Shown in pieces: positions 18,720 through 31,823 of a DNA stretch of 64,000 nucleotides. The stretch covers positions 372,001 to 436,000 of the forward strand of contig NZ_CP082273.1 of assembly GCF_019880385.1 (NCBI RefSeq), written 5' to 3'. The first letter of the stretch is position 1. Each line of letters opens with the position of its first letter. Position numbers and translations under genes: made by a program. Under the pieces are notes generated by a model. That model ran no database searches, was not told where the DNA came from, and saw nothing but the letters and a program-made list of their open reading frames with translations. The DNA is from Nocardioides coralli. GTDB lineage: Bacteria > Actinomycetota > Actinomycetes > Propionibacteriales > Nocardioidaceae.

Positions 18720-20035
18720 GCACCTCGCTGCCCGTCCCGATGGCCGCCGACGACCTGTCGGCCTTCGGCCAGGACCCCTGGTGGCTGATCATCGTCAAGG
18801 CCGTGCTGATCTTCCTGGTCCTGGTGCTGCTCACGCTGTTCAACATCTGGTGGGAGCGCCGGGTCGTGGCCCGGATGCAGCACCGGATCGGCCCCAACGT
18901 TCACGGTCCCTTCGGGCTGCTGCAGTCGCTTGCCGACGGCGTGAAGCTGGCGCTGAAGGAGGACATCATCCCCAAGGCCGCCGATCGCGTGGTCTACGTG
19001 CTCGCACCGGTGCTGATCGTCATCCCGGCCTTCGTGACCTTCTCGGTGATCCCGTTCGGGCCGGTCGTCGACGTCCCGTTCTCCGACCTCACCACCCCGC
19101 TGCAGCTGACGGACATGCCGGTGGCCGTGCTGTTCGTCCTGGCCGTCGCCTCGATCGGCATCTACGGCATCGTCCTCGGCGGCTGGTCCAGCGGGTCGAC
19201 GTACTCGCTGCTCGGCGGCCTGCGGTCGAGCGCCCAGATGATCTCCTACGAGATCGCGATGGGCCTCGCCCTGGTGGCGGTCTTCCTCTACGCCGGCTCG
19301 CTGTCGACGTCCCAGATCGTCTCCGCGCAGGAGTCGCTCTGGTACGGCCTGATCCTGCTGCCGTCCTTCGTGATCTTCGTGATCTCGATGGTGGGCGAGG
19401 TCAACCGGGCCCCCTTCGACCTCCCCGAGGCCGAGGGAGAGCTGGTCGGTGGCTTCCACACCGAGTACTCCAGCCTGAAGTTCGCCCTGTTCTTCCTCGC
19501 CGAGTACGTCAGCATGGCCACCGTGTCCGCCATGGCGACCACGCTGTTCCTGGGCGGCTGGCAGGCACCGTGGGGCATCGTCCACATCTGGCCCGGTGCC
19601 AACGAGGGCTACTGGCCGCTGCTGTGGTTCTTCGGCAAGGTCCTGGGCTTCATCTTCCTGTTCATCTGGCTGCGCGGGTCGCTCCCGCGGCTGCGCTACG
19701 ACCAGTTCATGGACTTCGGCTGGAAGGTCCTGATCCCGGTCGGCCTGGCCTGGACCGTCCTCGTCGCCGTCATCCGGGCGGCCACGCTGGAGGGCGGCAT
19801 CGACCAGCGCTACCTGGTCATCGGGGCAGTCGTCGTGGGTGTGCTGACCCTCGCGCTCTTCCTGCTGCCGGAGGGTGGTCGCGAGGACGACGACCTCGCC
19901 CACGCCGCCACGGACAGCTTCGCCGGCGGGTTCCCGGTGCCGCCGATGCCAGCCGGGGGGGCGCGCCGCGGAGCGGCCGAGCCCCTCACGTTCCGCTCGC
20001 ACGACACCACCCCGGTGCAGGGGGAGGAGATCTGA
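18716..20035 (+). CDS. nuoH: NADH-quinone oxidoreductase subunit H
   Basis: Membrane subunit linking the peripheral arm to the proton-pumping arm and lining the quinone tunnel. About eight helices, with the family motifs [29 protein letters not shown] and [29 protein letters not shown]. 439 residues, including a hydrophilic C-terminal tail of about 60 residues beyond the last helix. GTG start inside a GTGA overlap with nuoG. Confidence 0.97.
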   Translation: MSTSLPVPMAADDLSAFGQDPWWLIIVKAVLIFLVLVLLTLFNIWWERRVVARMQHRIGPNVHGPFGLLQSLADGVKLALKEDIIPKAADRVVYVLAPVLIVIPAFVTFSVIPFGPVVDVPFSDLTTPLQLTDMPVAVLFVLAVASIGIYGIVLGGWSSGSTYSLLGGLRSSAQMISYEIAMGLALVAVFLYAGSLSTSQIVSAQESLWYGLILLPSFVIFVISMVGEVNRAPFDLPEAEGELVGGFHTEYSSLKFALFFLAEYVSMATVSAMATTLFLGGWQAPWGIVHIWPGANEGYWPLLWFFGKVLGFIFLFIWLRGSLPRLRYDQFMDFGWKVLIPVGLAWTVLVAVIRAATLEGGIDQRYLVIGAVVVGVLTLALFLLPEGGREDDDLAHAATDSFAGGFPVPPMPAGGARRGAAEPLTFRSHDTTPVQGEEI

Positions 20036-20583
20036 TGGCAACCCCGGAGTCCAAGTCGCTCAAGGAGCACTTCTGGGACCCCGTCGCCGGCTTCGGCGTC
20101 ACGTTCCGGACGATGTTCAAGAAGGTCGTCACCGAGCAGTACCCCTTCGAGAAGATGCCGACCGCACCCCGGTTCCACGGCCGGCACCAGCTCAACCGCT
20201 GGCCCGACGGCCTCGAGAAGTGCATCGGCTGCGAGCTCTGCGCGTGGGCCTGCCCCGCCGACGCCATCTACGTGGAGGGTGCGTCCAACACCGACGAGGA
20301 GCGCTTCAGCCCCGGTGAGCGGTACGGCGCGGTCTACCAGATCAACTACCTGCGCTGCATCCTGTGTGGGCTCTGCATCGAGGCGTGCCCGACGCGGGCG
20401 CTGACGATGACCAACGAGTACGAGCTCGCGGACGACAACCGGACCGACCTGATCTACGAGAAGTCCGACCTGCTCGCGCCGCTGCTCCCGGGCATGGAGC
20501 AGCCTCCCCACCCGATGCGCCTCGGCGACGACGAGGGTGACTACTACCGCGGCAGCTTCGGCGACAAGGAGACGGCCTCGTGA
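20035..20583 (+). CDS. nuoI: NADH-quinone oxidoreductase subunit I
   Basis: Ferredoxin-like subunit with two [4Fe-4S] clusters (N6a, N6b). The two binding motifs are [12 protein letters not shown] and [12 protein letters not shown]. 182 residues. Start ATG at 20035 overlaps the nuoH TGA by one base and is preceded by GGGGAGGAG. It passes electrons to cluster N2 of NuoB. Confidence 0.97.
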   Translation: MATPESKSLKEHFWDPVAGFGVTFRTMFKKVVTEQYPFEKMPTAPRFHGRHQLNRWPDGLEKCIGCELCAWACPADAIYVEGASNTDEERFSPGERYGAVYQINYLRCILCGLCIEACPTRALTMTNEYELADDNRTDLIYEKSDLLAPLLPGMEQPPHPMRLGDDEGDYYRGSFGDKETAS

Positions 20584-21458
20584 TGTTCTGGGTCCTGGCT
20601 CCGATCATGGTGGCGGCAGCGCTGGCGCTGCTGTTCGTCCGCAAGGCCGTGCACGCCGCGCTGCTGCTGGCCGTGGTGATGATCTCGCTCGCGGTGCTCT
20701 ACGCCTCCCTCGAGGCTCCGTTCCTCTTCGCCGTGCAGATCATCGTCTACACCGGCGCGATCCTCATGCTCTTCCTTTTCGTGCTGATGCTCGTGGGCGT
20801 CGACGCCAGCGACTCGGTCGTCGAGACGATCCGTGGGCAGCGGCTGCTGGCCGCCCTCGCCGGGCTGCTCCTCGGCTCGCTGCTGGTCGTGGGTGTCTCG
20901 CAGGTGGCCTTCGGGACCGTGGTCGGCCTCGAGGAGGCCAACAGCGAGGGCAACGTCCAGGCGCTGGCGGCCGTGCTGTTCTCCCGCTGGGTGTTCGTCT
21001 TCGAGGTCACCGCCGCGCTGCTCATCACCGCGGCGCTCGGCGCGATGGTGCTCGCCCACCGCGAGCGGCTCGGCCCCAAGCCCACGCAGGCCGTGCTCGC
21101 CGCGCGCCGCGTCCGCGACTACGCCGAGCGCGGGACCCACCTGGGGCCGCTGCCCCCGCCGGGCGTGTTCGCGCGCAGCAACGCGGTCGACACCGCGGCC
21201 CTGCTGCCCGACGGCACCGCCGCGGAAGCCTCGGTCTCGCGGGTGCTCGCGGCCCGCGGCACCGTCCGGTCGGCTCCGGCGCTGGCCGAGGACATCGAGG
21301 AGATGGAGCGCCAGGTGGGCGACGCCACCCGCCGTCCGGACGTCACCGGCAAGGGCGGGGCCGCGGCGACGACCGAGGAGGACATCGGCGGCACGACCGG
21401 CGCCTCCTCGACCCCGCCGCGTGACCGCGCCGACGAGCGGCCAGGTGATCCCGCATGA
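20583..21458 (+). CDS. nuoJ: NADH-quinone oxidoreductase subunit J
   Basis: Membrane subunit, five predicted helices in the first 165 residues, including the conserved [22 protein letters not shown] with the helix-3 pi-bulge. A hydrophilic tail of about 120 residues follows (291 in total, against about 185 in E. coli), rich in Ala, Arg and Glu with no domain I recognise. The ATG at 20583 overlaps the nuoI stop (TGATG); a GTG directly before it is an alternative start. Confidence 0.95.
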   Translation: MFWVLAPIMVAAALALLFVRKAVHAALLLAVVMISLAVLYASLEAPFLFAVQIIVYTGAILMLFLFVLMLVGVDASDSVVETIRGQRLLAALAGLLLGSLLVVGVSQVAFGTVVGLEEANSEGNVQALAAVLFSRWVFVFEVTAALLITAALGAMVLAHRERLGPKPTQAVLAARRVRDYAERGTHLGPLPPPGVFARSNAVDTAALLPDGTAAEASVSRVLAARGTVRSAPALAEDIEEMERQVGDATRRPDVTGKGGAAATTEEDIGGTTGASSTPPRDRADERPGDPA

Positions 21459-21748
21459 CCGAGTACATCGTCCTCTCCGCGATCCTCTTCACCATCGGGT
21501 GCGTCGGCGTGCTCGTGCGCCGCAACGCGATCGTGGTGTTCATGTGCGTCGAGCTGATGCTCAACGCCTGCAACCTCGCGCTGGTGACCTTCGCCCGGCA
21601 GCACGGCAACCTCGACGGCCAGATCGCCGCCTTCTTCGTGATGGTCGTCGCGGCTGCCGAGGTCGTGGTGGGGCTGGCGATCATCATGACCATCTTCCGT
21701 ACCCGTCGCTCGGCCTCCGTCGACGACGCGAGCCTGCTGAAGTACTGA
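21455..21748 (+). CDS. nuoK: NADH-quinone oxidoreductase subunit K
   Basis: Small membrane subunit, 97 residues, three helices, part of the antiporter-like proton path. The two buried glutamates expected in the family are in [14 protein letters not shown] and [17 protein letters not shown] overlap with nuoJ. Ten bases separate it from nuoL, the widest junction after nuoA inside the operon. Confidence 0.97.
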   Translation: MTEYIVLSAILFTIGCVGVLVRRNAIVVFMCVELMLNACNLALVTFARQHGNLDGQIAAFFVMVVAAAEVVVGLAIIMTIFRTRRSASVDDASLLKY

Positions 21749-21758
21749 GGTTCCCTCC

Positions 21759-23705
21759 GTGATCCAGACCCTCCTCCAGACGGCCGAGAGCGGCCACCAC
21801 GCACCCGTGGTCGAGGCCGGCGCCGCCGACGGCGTCCTCAGCCTGATGTGGCTGGTGGTCGCGCTGCCGCTCGCCGGCGCCGCGATCCTGCTGCTGGGCG
21901 GCCGTGCCACCGACCGGTGGGGCCACCTGCTCGGCACGGCGCTGCCGATCGGCTCCTTCCTCATCAGCCTGCTGATGTTCTTCGCGCTGCTGGGGCGGCC
22001 CGAGGACGACCGTCAGGTGGGTCAGAGCCTCTTCACCTGGTTCGAGACCGACCGGCTGACGGTCGGGATGGACCTGCTCTACGACCCCCTCTCGGCGCTG
22101 TTCCTGCTGCTGATCACCGGTGTCGGCTCGCTCATCCACGTCTACTCCATCGGCTACATGGAGCACGACGAGCGACGCCGCCGGTTCTTCGGCTACCTCA
22201 ACCTGTTCGTCGCAGCGATGCTGCTGCTGGTCCTCTCGGCCAACTTCCTGGGCCTCTTCCTGGGCTGGGAGGGCGTCGGCCTGGCGTCCTACCTGCTGAT
22301 CGGGTTCTGGCAGCACAAGCCGTCGGCCGCCGCGGCCGCCAAGAAGGCGTTCGTCCTCAACCGTGTCGGCGACGTCGGGCTCTCGCTGGCGATCGCCCTC
22401 ATGTTCGTCACGTTCGGCACCACCGACTTCGGTGCCATCAGCGCGGTGTCCGAGGAGGCCTCGGAGGCGACGATGACCGCCCTGGGCCTGCTGCTCCTGC
22501 TCGGTGCCTGCGGCAAGTCGGCCCAGGTGCCGCTCCAGGCGTGGCTGCTCGACGCGATGGAGGGCCCGACGCCCGTGTCGGCCCTCATCCACGCCGCCAC
22601 GATGGTGACCGCCGGTGTCTACCTGATCGTCCGCGCCAACTTCATCTTCGAGCTCGCCCCGGTGGCGCAGACCGCTGTCGTGGTCGTCGCCGTGGTGACG
22701 CTGCTCTGGGGTGCGGTCCTCGGCTGCGCCAAGGACGACATCAAGAAGGCCCTGGCGGGTTCGACCATGAGCCAGATCGGCTACATGATGCTCGGCGCCG
22801 GCCTCGGCGTCGCCGGCTACGCGTTCGCGATCTTCCACCTGCTCACCCACGGCTTCTTCAAGGCCAACATGTTCCTGGGTGCCGGGTCGGTCATGCACGG
22901 CATGAACGACGACGTCGACATGCGTCACTACGGTGCGCTGACCAAGGCGATGCCGGTCACCTACCTGACCTTCGCGATGGGCTACCTCGCGATCATCGGG
23001 TTCCCCGGCTTCTCGGGCTTCTGGTCCAAGGACAAGATCATCGAGACCGCGCTCGCCGAGAACTGGGTGGTCGGCGTCCTCGCCCTGATCGGCGCCGGCA
23101 TCACCGGCTTCTACATGACCCGGCTCATGCTCATGACCTTCTTCGGCCGCAACCGGTGGGAGAAGGGCGTGCACCCCCACGAGTCGCCCCGCGTCATGAC
23201 GGTGCCGCTGATCGTGCTGGCGGCACTCTCGGTGCTCGGCGGCGTCCTCCTCCTCGGTGACTGGATCGTCGAGTTCCTGGCTCCCGTCGTGGGCGCCGAG
23301 GAGCACCACGAGGCACCGCTGCCCCCGATCGTGATCACCCTGCTGGTGACCGCCGTCGTCGCCGTGGGTGTCGCCGTCGCCTTCGTGCTCTTCGGTCGGC
23401 GCGACATCCCGCGCGAGGCGCCGCAGGACGTGTCCTTCGTGACCCGCGCCGCGCGTGCCGACCTCTACGGCGACGCCATCAACGACGGGCTCGTGGTGAC
23501 CCCCGGACGCCACGTCGTCTCCGGCCTCACCACGGCGGACCGCACGCTGGTCGACGGCGCGGTCGAGGGCGGCTCGGCCGCCGTGGCCGGGATGGCGGCG
23601 ACCTTCCGCCGCGTCCAGACCGGCTTCGTCCGCTCCTACGCCCTGACCCTCACGGCCGGCGTCGTGCTGGTCCTGCTGACCCTCCTGGCGGTGAACTTCG
23701 CATGA
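21759..23705 (+). CDS. nuoL: NADH-quinone oxidoreductase subunit L
   Basis: Largest antiporter-like proton-pumping subunit, 648 residues. Motifs include [30 protein letters not shown], the lysine-bearing [38 protein letters not shown] and [19 protein letters not shown]. The C-terminal lateral helix and final membrane anchor are present. GTG start with GAGG eight bases before it. Confidence 0.97.
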   Translation: MIQTLLQTAESGHHAPVVEAGAADGVLSLMWLVVALPLAGAAILLLGGRATDRWGHLLGTALPIGSFLISLLMFFALLGRPEDDRQVGQSLFTWFETDRLTVGMDLLYDPLSALFLLLITGVGSLIHVYSIGYMEHDERRRRFFGYLNLFVAAMLLLVLSANFLGLFLGWEGVGLASYLLIGFWQHKPSAAAAAKKAFVLNRVGDVGLSLAIALMFVTFGTTDFGAISAVSEEASEATMTALGLLLLLGACGKSAQVPLQAWLLDAMEGPTPVSALIHAATMVTAGVYLIVRANFIFELAPVAQTAVVVVAVVTLLWGAVLGCAKDDIKKALAGSTMSQIGYMMLGAGLGVAGYAFAIFHLLTHGFFKANMFLGAGSVMHGMNDDVDMRHYGALTKAMPVTYLTFAMGYLAIIGFPGFSGFWSKDKIIETALAENWVVGVLALIGAGITGFYMTRLMLMTFFGRNRWEKGVHPHESPRVMTVPLIVLAALSVLGGVLLLGDWIVEFLAPVVGAEEHHEAPLPPIVITLLVTAVVAVGVAVAFVLFGRRDIPREAPQDVSFVTRAARADLYGDAINDGLVVTPGRHVVSGLTTADRTLVDGAVEGGSAAVAGMAATFRRVQTGFVRSYALTLTAGVVLVLLTLLAVNFA

Positions 23706-25234
23706 CCGACGCCTTCCCCTGGCTCACCACCCTGATCGTGCTCCCCCTGGTGGGAGCGGCGGTGACCGCCTACCTCCCCTCCGGCGGCGTCATCGCCCGG
23801 CAGGTCGGCCTCGGCTTCGCGCTGGTGACCCTCGCGGTCGCCGGTCTGATGGCGCTGCAGTACGACGCCGGCGCGGGCATGCAGCTCACCGAGGAGCACG
23901 ACTGGATCAACGTGTTCGGCGCCCACTACGCGCTCGGGGTCGACGGGCTCGGCCTGCTGATGATCCTGCTGACCGTGGTCCTCGTCCCGATCGTCATGGT
24001 CGCGTCGTGGCACGAGGTCTCCCCGCGGGCCGACGTCTTCTTCGCGTGGACGCTGATGCTCGAGGCCCTCTCGATCGCGGTGTTCGCGGCCACCGACGTC
24101 TTCCTCTTCTACATCGTCTTCGAGGCCACGCTGATCCCGGCCTACTTCCTCATCGGCGGCTTCGGTCGTGAGGGCCGCAGCCGGGCCGCGGTGAAGTTCC
24201 TGATCTACCAGCTGGCGGGCGGCCTGATCATGCTCGCGTCGGTGATCGGCTTCTACGTCGTGTCCGCCCGCGCGGGCAACCCCTCGTTCCTGATCTCCGA
24301 GCTGGCGACGCTCGACATCGACCCCGTCGCCGAGCGCTGGATCTTCGTCGGCTTCTTCATTGCCTTCGCCATCAAGGCGCCGATGTTCCCGGTGCACACC
24401 TGGCTGGCCGACACCACCGAGCGTGCGACCACCGGGACCTCGGTGCTCCTGGTCTGCATCCTGGACAAGATCGGCACCTTCGGCATGCTGCGGTTCTGCC
24501 TCGGCCTGCTGCCCGGGGCGTCCGAGTGGGCCACCCCGGTCGTCGTGGTGCTGGCGCTGATCTCGATCGTCTACGGCGCCCTCGTCGCCATCGGCCAGGA
24601 CGACATGCTGCGGCTGATCGGCCTGACCTCCCTGAGCCACTTCGGCCTGATCGTGCTGGGCATCTTCGTCTTCACCAGCGAGGGCGGCGCGGGCGCCATC
24701 CTCTACATGGTCAACCACGGCATCGCGACGGCGGCGCTGTTCCTGATCGCCGGCTACCTGGTCCGCCGGCGCGGCTCCGCCCTCATCAGCCAGATGGGCG
24801 GCGTCGAGAAGGTCGCCCCGGTGATGGCCGGCACCTTCCTCGTCGCAGGGCTCGCCGCCTGCGGGCTCCCGGGCCTGTCGCCCTTCGTGTCCGAGATCCT
24901 GGTGTTGATCTCCGCCTTCGACTACGCCTGGTGGGCCGGCGCCGTGGCCGTGAGCGCCATCGTGCTGGCCGCGATCTACATCCTGTGGATGTACCAGCGT
25001 GCGATGACCGGTCCGACCCACCCGGAGGTGGCCGGGTTCCGCGACCTCGACCGCCGCGAGCTGGGTGCCGTGGCCCCGTTGCTCGTGGCCCTGGTGGTCT
25101 TCGGCTTCTACCCGATGCCGCTGCTCGAGGTCATCAACCCCACCGTCGACACCACGCTCGAGCAGGTGGGAGTGACGCCGGAGGAACCTGTCGTCCCCAC
25201 CGCCGGCCACGCGGGTGAGGAGGCCCACCAGTGA
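23702..25234 (+). CDS. nuoM: NADH-quinone oxidoreductase subunit M
   Basis: Antiporter-like proton-pumping subunit, 510 residues. It has the glutamate-bearing [20 protein letters not shown], the lysine helix [40 protein letters not shown], and the [16 protein letters not shown] helix. ATGA overlap with nuoL and GTGA overlap with nuoN. Confidence 0.97.
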   Translation: MTDAFPWLTTLIVLPLVGAAVTAYLPSGGVIARQVGLGFALVTLAVAGLMALQYDAGAGMQLTEEHDWINVFGAHYALGVDGLGLLMILLTVVLVPIVMVASWHEVSPRADVFFAWTLMLEALSIAVFAATDVFLFYIVFEATLIPAYFLIGGFGREGRSRAAVKFLIYQLAGGLIMLASVIGFYVVSARAGNPSFLISELATLDIDPVAERWIFVGFFIAFAIKAPMFPVHTWLADTTERATTGTSVLLVCILDKIGTFGMLRFCLGLLPGASEWATPVVVVLALISIVYGALVAIGQDDMLRLIGLTSLSHFGLIVLGIFVFTSEGGAGAILYMVNHGIATAALFLIAGYLVRRRGSALISQMGGVEKVAPVMAGTFLVAGLAACGLPGLSPFVSEILVLISAFDYAWWAGAVAVSAIVLAAIYILWMYQRAMTGPTHPEVAGFRDLDRRELGAVAPLLVALVVFGFYPMPLLEVINPTVDTTLEQVGVTPEEPVVPTAGHAGEEAHQ

Positions 25235-26823
25235 CCGAGTTCGCCAAGCCCACCATCGAGTACTCCCAGCTCTGGCCGCTGCTCGTCGTCTTCGGCGTGG
25301 CCTGCCTCGGCGTGCTCGTCGAGGCGTTCGTGCCGCGTTCGATGCGCCTCCTCGTGCAGGCCCTCCTGGCCGTCGTCGGCCTCGGCACGGCGCTGGTCGG
25401 CACGGTGCTGGTGGCCCGTGCCCTGCCCGAGCTCGGCGACGGCGCGGCGTACGGCAACCTGGCGATGGAGGGCTCCTTCGCCCTCGACGGGCCGACCGTG
25501 TTCATCTGGGGCCTGCTGCTGCTCTTCGCCATCGCCGGTGTGCTGCTCTTCGCCGAGCGGCAGCTCGAGGGTGGCGTCTCTGCCTTCGCCGGCCAGGCGG
25601 CCGCGCTGCCGGGCACCGACGCGGAGCGCAAGGCCTCGACCTCCGGCCTCGACCACACCGAGGTCTACCCGCTGCTGCTCTTCGCGGTGGGCGGCATGAT
25701 GATGTTCCCCGCGTCCAACGACCTGCTGACGATGTTCGTGGCGCTCGAGGTCCTCTCGCTCCCGCTCTACCTGCTCTGCGGCCTCGCCCGCCGTCGTCGG
25801 CTGCTGAGCCAGGAGGCCGCGCTCAAGTACTTCCTCCTGGGCGCCTTCTCCTCCGGCTTCTTCCTGTACGGCGTGGCGCTGGTCTACGGCTTCGCCGGGT
25901 CGATGCAGTTCGCTGCGATCAACGAGGCGATCCGCAACGACATCGGCAACCGCAACCTGCTGCTGATCGGCATGGGGCTGCTCGCGGTCGGCCTGTTCTT
26001 CAAGGTCGGCGCGGCGCCGTTCCAGGCTTGGACCCCCGACGTCTACCAGGGTGCGCCCACCGCGGTGACGGCGTTCATGGCCGCCGCCACCAAGGTGGCG
26101 GCGTTCGGCGCGATGCTGCGGCTCTTCTACGTCGCCTTCGGCTCCGACCGCTGGACCTGGCAGCCGATGATGTGGGTGGTCGCGATCCTCACCATGGTCG
26201 TGGGGTCCGTGCTCGCCATCGCCCAGAGCGACGTGAAGCGGCTGCTGGCCTACTCGGCGGTCGCCCACACCGGGTTCCTGCTGACCGGCGTGCTCGGCGT
26301 GCAGGCGACCACGGACCTGGCGATCGGCCAGCTGACCTCGTTGCAGGCGGTGCTCTTCTACCTGGTCACCTACGGCTTCGCGACGATCGGCGCGTTCGCG
26401 ATCGTCACGCTGGTCCGCGACTCCGGCGGCGAGCAGACCCACCTCTCGCGGTGGGTCGGACTCGGCAAGGAGTCGCCGCTCGTGGCCGGTGTCTTCGCGT
26501 TCTTCCTGCTGGCGATGGCCGGGATCCCGCTCACCTCCGGCTTCATCGGCAAGTGGGCTGTGTTCTCCTCCGCCCTGTCCGCGGGCGCCTACCCGGTGGT
26601 GGTCGTGGCGGTGCTGAGCAGCGTGGTGGCGGCGTTCTTCTACGTGCGCGTCATCCGCCTCATGTACTTCCAGGAGCCCGACGCGCGGACCGTGAGCGTC
26701 ACCCGCCCGTCGGTGCTGACGGCCTCGACGATCGGTGTGGGTGCGGCGGTGACGCTGGTGCTCGGCATCGTGCCGGGCCCGGTGCTCGACCTCGCCGGCC
26801 GTGCGGGAGAGTTCATCAGGTGA
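25231..26823 (+). CDS. nuoN: NADH-quinone oxidoreductase subunit N
   Basis: Third antiporter-like subunit, 530 residues. MFVALEVLSLPLYLLCGLAR carries the conserved glutamate; FFKVGAAPFQAWTPDVYQGAPTAVTAFMAAATKVAAFGA carries the pumping lysine; LAYSAVAHTGFLLTG follows. GTG start overlapping nuoM. Its own stop overlaps the GTG of the prenyl synthase, which ties quinone side-chain synthesis to complex I expression. Confidence 0.97.
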   Translation: MTEFAKPTIEYSQLWPLLVVFGVACLGVLVEAFVPRSMRLLVQALLAVVGLGTALVGTVLVARALPELGDGAAYGNLAMEGSFALDGPTVFIWGLLLLFAIAGVLLFAERQLEGGVSAFAGQAAALPGTDAERKASTSGLDHTEVYPLLLFAVGGMMMFPASNDLLTMFVALEVLSLPLYLLCGLARRRRLLSQEAALKYFLLGAFSSGFFLYGVALVYGFAGSMQFAAINEAIRNDIGNRNLLLIGMGLLAVGLFFKVGAAPFQAWTPDVYQGAPTAVTAFMAAATKVAAFGAMLRLFYVAFGSDRWTWQPMMWVVAILTMVVGSVLAIAQSDVKRLLAYSAVAHTGFLLTGVLGVQATTDLAIGQLTSLQAVLFYLVTYGFATIGAFAIVTLVRDSGGEQTHLSRWVGLGKESPLVAGVFAFFLLAMAGIPLTSGFIGKWAVFSSALSAGAYPVVVVAVLSSVVAAFFYVRVIRLMYFQEPDARTVSVTRPSVLTASTIGVGAAVTLVLGIVPGPVLDLAGRAGEFIR

Positions 26824-27830
26824 CCGACACTCCCGCCGCGGGCGGGCTCGCGCTGCCCGTCCCGGACGCAGCGCTCGCCGACCGTCTCGAGCGGCGGATG
26901 CAGCGGGTCGAGGAGGCGCTGGCCGGGCACGTCGTCAGCCGCACCCGCTACGTCACCGAGGCCGCCTCGCACCTGCTCGCGGCGGGCGGCAAGCGCTTCC
27001 GCCCCCTGCTGGTCCTGCTGGCAGCCGAGGTTGGTCCGCACCCGGACGACCCCGAGGTGATCGACGCCGCCTGCGTCGTGGAGCTCACCCACGTCGGGTC
27101 GCTCTACCACGACGACGTCATGGACGAGGCCGAGCTGCGACGCGGGGCCGACTCCGCCAACGCGCGCTGGGACAACCACGTCGCGATCCTCACCGGCGAC
27201 TTCCTCTTCGCGAAGTCCTCCGAGCTCACCGCACAGCTCGGTCCGGAGGCTGTCCGGATCCAGGCCGAGACCTTCGCCCGGCTGGTCGAGGGGCAGATCC
27301 TCGAGACAGTCCCGCCCGCCGAGGGCGAGGACCCGCTGGCCCACCACCTCGACGTCGTGGCCGGCAAGACGGGGTCGCTGATCGCCACCTCCGCGCGCTA
27401 CGGCGCCCGGTTCGGCGGGGCGAGCCGCGAGGTGGAGGAGGCGCTGACGGCGTACGGCGAGATCGTCGGCACGGCGTTCCAGCTCAGCGACGACATCCTC
27501 GACATCGCCTCCGACACCGATGAGTCGGGGAAGACCCCCGGCACCGACCTGCGCGAGGGTGTCCCGACGCTGCCGGTGCTGATGGCCCGTGCCTCCACCG
27601 ACCCCGCCGACGCCCGGCTGCGCGAGCTGCTCGACTCCGACCTCACCGACGACGAGCGGCACGCCGAGGCGCTGGCGCTGCTCCGCTCGCACCCCGCCAT
27701 GACCCAGGCGCGGGACTACGTGGTCGGCCGGGCCCGTGAGGCCAAGCGACTGCTGACGGTGCTGCCCGAGGGACCGGTGCGGACGGCTCTCGAGTCCTTC
27801 GCCGACGTCGTCGCCACGCGCACGACCTGA
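26820..27830 (+). CDS. Polyprenyl diphosphate synthase (menaquinone side chain)
   Basis: All-trans prenyltransferase, 336 residues, elongating farnesyl/geranylgeranyl diphosphate with isopentenyl diphosphate. First aspartate-rich motif in LYHDDVMDEAELRRG, second in FQLSDDILDIASD, plus GGKRFRPLLVLL for substrate binding. Chain length cannot be read reliably from sequence. Translationally coupled to nuoN by a GTGA overlap and 16 kb downstream of menG, so it most likely makes the menaquinone tail. The frame is open upstream inside nuoN, but family homology begins here. Confidence 0.92.
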   Translation: MTDTPAAGGLALPVPDAALADRLERRMQRVEEALAGHVVSRTRYVTEAASHLLAAGGKRFRPLLVLLAAEVGPHPDDPEVIDAACVVELTHVGSLYHDDVMDEAELRRGADSANARWDNHVAILTGDFLFAKSSELTAQLGPEAVRIQAETFARLVEGQILETVPPAEGEDPLAHHLDVVAGKTGSLIATSARYGARFGGASREVEEALTAYGEIVGTAFQLSDDILDIASDTDESGKTPGTDLREGVPTLPVLMARASTDPADARLRELLDSDLTDDERHAEALALLRSHPAMTQARDYVVGRAREAKRLLTVLPEGPVRTALESFADVVATRTT

Positions 27831-27846
27831 CCTCGCCGGCCGGTCC

Positions 27847-28755
27847 TCAGACCGCGGCGGCCTCGGCCGCGAGCCGCAGCTGACGGCGTCGGTGGGTCGC
27901 GGCCTCGTAGGTGAAGACCACCAGGGCGATCCACACCAGCACGAAGCCGATCCATCGGCTGGCGGGCATCGCCTCGCCGAACCAGAAGACCCCCAGCGCG
28001 AACTGCAGGACCGGGGCGATGTACTGCAGCAGCCCGATGGAGACCATCGACACCCGGATCGCTGCGGCGCCGAAGCACAGCAGCGGGATCACGGTGACGA
28101 TCCCGGTGGTGAGGAACAGGGAGGCGTGCCCCACCCCGTTGGCGCCGAACTCGGTGCTGCCCGTCATGAGCAGCCAGGCGATGTAGGTCGCGGCCACCGG
28201 TCCGACGTAGACGGTCTCGACCGTGAGGCTCTCGACGGCGTCGACGCCCGCCTGCTTCTTGGCCAGCCCGTAGGTCGCGAAGGAGAAGGCGAGGACCAGC
28301 GCCACCCACGGCGGGCGGCCGTAGTCGATGGTCAGCACGAGCACCGCGACGGCGGCGAGCCCGACTGCCAGCCACTGCAACCGGCGCAGCCGCTCCTGGA
28401 GCACGAGGACACCCATCAGCACCGTCACCAGCGGGTTGATGAAGTAGCCCAGCGACGTCTCCACGACCCGGCCGTTGTTGACCCCCCAGATGTAGGCGCC
28501 CCAGTTGACGCTGATCACCGCGGCGGCGCCGAGCAGCAGCAGCCGCGCCCGCGGGTCCCGCAGCACGGCGAGCACGGCGGCACCGCGGCGCAGCGCCACC
28601 ACCACCCGGACGACGGTGACCAGCGACCAGAGAACCCGGTGGGCCAGGATCTCCACCGCCCCCGCCGGTTGCAGCAAGGGCCAGTAGAGGGGGAACAGGC
28701 CCCACATCGCGTAGGCGGCGGCGCCGTAGGCGAGTCCGCGGGGGCTGTCCTGCAC
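27847..28755 (-). CDS. rarD: EamA/RarD family transporter
   Basis: Inner-membrane protein with about ten helices, 302 residues, drug/metabolite transporter superfamily. It matches the RarD subgroup: it begins RGLAYGAAAYAMWGLFPLYW, followed by ILAHRVLWSL, the NWGAYIWGVNNGRVVETSLGYFINPL block, and LQYIAPVLQFALGVFWFGE. The substrate is unknown. It is tail-to-tail with the nuo-linked prenyl synthase (16 bases apart). Confidence 0.87.
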   Translation of the reverse strand: MQDSPRGLAYGAAAYAMWGLFPLYWPLLQPAGAVEILAHRVLWSLVTVVRVVVALRRGAAVLAVLRDPRARLLLLGAAAVISVNWGAYIWGVNNGRVVETSLGYFINPLVTVLMGVLVLQERLRRLQWLAVGLAAVAVLVLTIDYGRPPWVALVLAFSFATYGLAKKQAGVDAVESLTVETVYVGPVAATYIAWLLMTGSTEFGANGVGHASLFLTTGIVTVIPLLCFGAAAIRVSMVSIGLLQYIAPVLQFALGVFWFGEAMPASRWIGFVLVWIALVVFTYEAATHRRRQLRLAAEAAAV

Positions 28756-28767
28756 GTCATCACCGTA
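28756..28767 (-). promoter_or_regulatory. -10 element of the leaderless rarD transcript
   Basis: On the minus strand TACGGT, then six bases, then the GTG at 28755. No Shine-Dalgarno is visible. Confidence 0.55.
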
Positions 28768-28809
28768 CGTTGTCGTCGGTCATGACGGCGACCGGATTCC
28801 GGGGGGTGG

Positions 28810-29900
28810 TCAGGCGACCGTCCAGGTGTCCCCGCCGTGGAGCAGGCTTTGCAGCCGGCTGGTGGGGTCGCCCTCGACACCCCCCTGCGCGGTGGTGATC
28901 TGGGCGCGGGCCTCGTCGTCGTAGGTGGCGCGTTCCACCTGGCGGAAGATGCCGATCGGCGCCTGGTGGAGGTAGCCCGCGTCGGTCAGGCGGGAGATGG
29001 CGAAGGCCGTCGTCGGGTCATCGGCGTGCGCGTCGTGGACCAGCAGCGCCCCCTCGCCGACGTCGGCGACCTCGACCACCTTGACCCCGCCGGTCGCGCT
29101 GTCGCGGATCAGGCCCTTTCGCCCCTCGACGCCGAACCGGATCGGCTCGCCGTGGACCAGCGGGATGATCGCGTCCTCCTTGGTGTCGCGGTCCTTGATC
29201 GCGTCGAAGGCGCCGTCGTTGAAGATCGGGCAGTTCTGGTAGATCTCGACGAACGACGTGCCGCGGTGGGCGGCAGCCGCCGCCAGCACGCCCGTGAGGT
29301 GCTTGCGGTCGGAGTCGATCGTGCGGGCCACGAACGTGCCCTCGGCCCCGAGCGCGAGCGAGACCGGGTTGAAGGGGTGGTCCAGCGACCCCATCGGAGT
29401 CGACTTGGTGATCTTGCCGGGCTCGGAGGTGGGGGAGTACTGCCCCTTGGTGAGTCCGTAGATCCTGTTGTTGAAGAGCAGCACCGTCATGTTGACGTTG
29501 CGCCGCAGCGCGTGGATGAGGTGGTTGCCGCCGATCGACAGCGCGTCGCCGTCACCGGTCACGACCCAGACCGACAGGTCCTCGCGGGTCGTCGCGATCC
29601 CGGTGGCGATCGAGGGTGCGCGGCCGTGGATCGAGTGCATCCCGTAGGTGTCGAGGTAGTAGGGGAAGCGGCTGGAGCAGCCGATGCCCGACACGAAGAC
29701 GATGTTCTCGCGCCGCAGCCCGAGGTCGGGCAGGAAGCCCTGCACGGCCTTGAGAACTGCGTAGTCGCCGCACCCGGGGCACCAGCGGACCTCCTGGTCG
29801 CTGGTGAAGTCCTTGCCAGTCTGGGCGGGCGCGTCGTCGGGCACGGTGGGCACGCCCTCGACGCCGGAGCGCAACCCGGGGAAGGGCAGCTCGGTGGTGC

Positions 29901-29904
<4 letters not shown>
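28810..29904 (-). CDS. korB: 2-oxoglutarate:ferredoxin oxidoreductase, beta subunit
   Basis: Thiamine diphosphate-binding subunit, 364 residues, of the enzyme that converts 2-oxoglutarate and CoA to succinyl-CoA with ferredoxin as acceptor. CPGCGDYAVLKA and the cluster/TPP region GIGCSSRFPYY are present; the Mg-TPP motif reads GDGDALSIGGNHLIHALRRN with NNRIYGLTKGQYSPTS. GTG start overlaps the korA stop. No ferredoxin gene is adjacent. Two-subunit KorAB enzymes are characteristic of actinobacteria. Confidence 0.92.

Positions 29905-31823
<1,919 letters not shown>

Noticed and set aside
17495..20041. 848-codon minus-strand open frame opposite nuoG/nuoH
   Set aside because: Antisense to two complex I genes with all cofactor motifs; composition is typical of third-codon-position GC bias and shows no domain.
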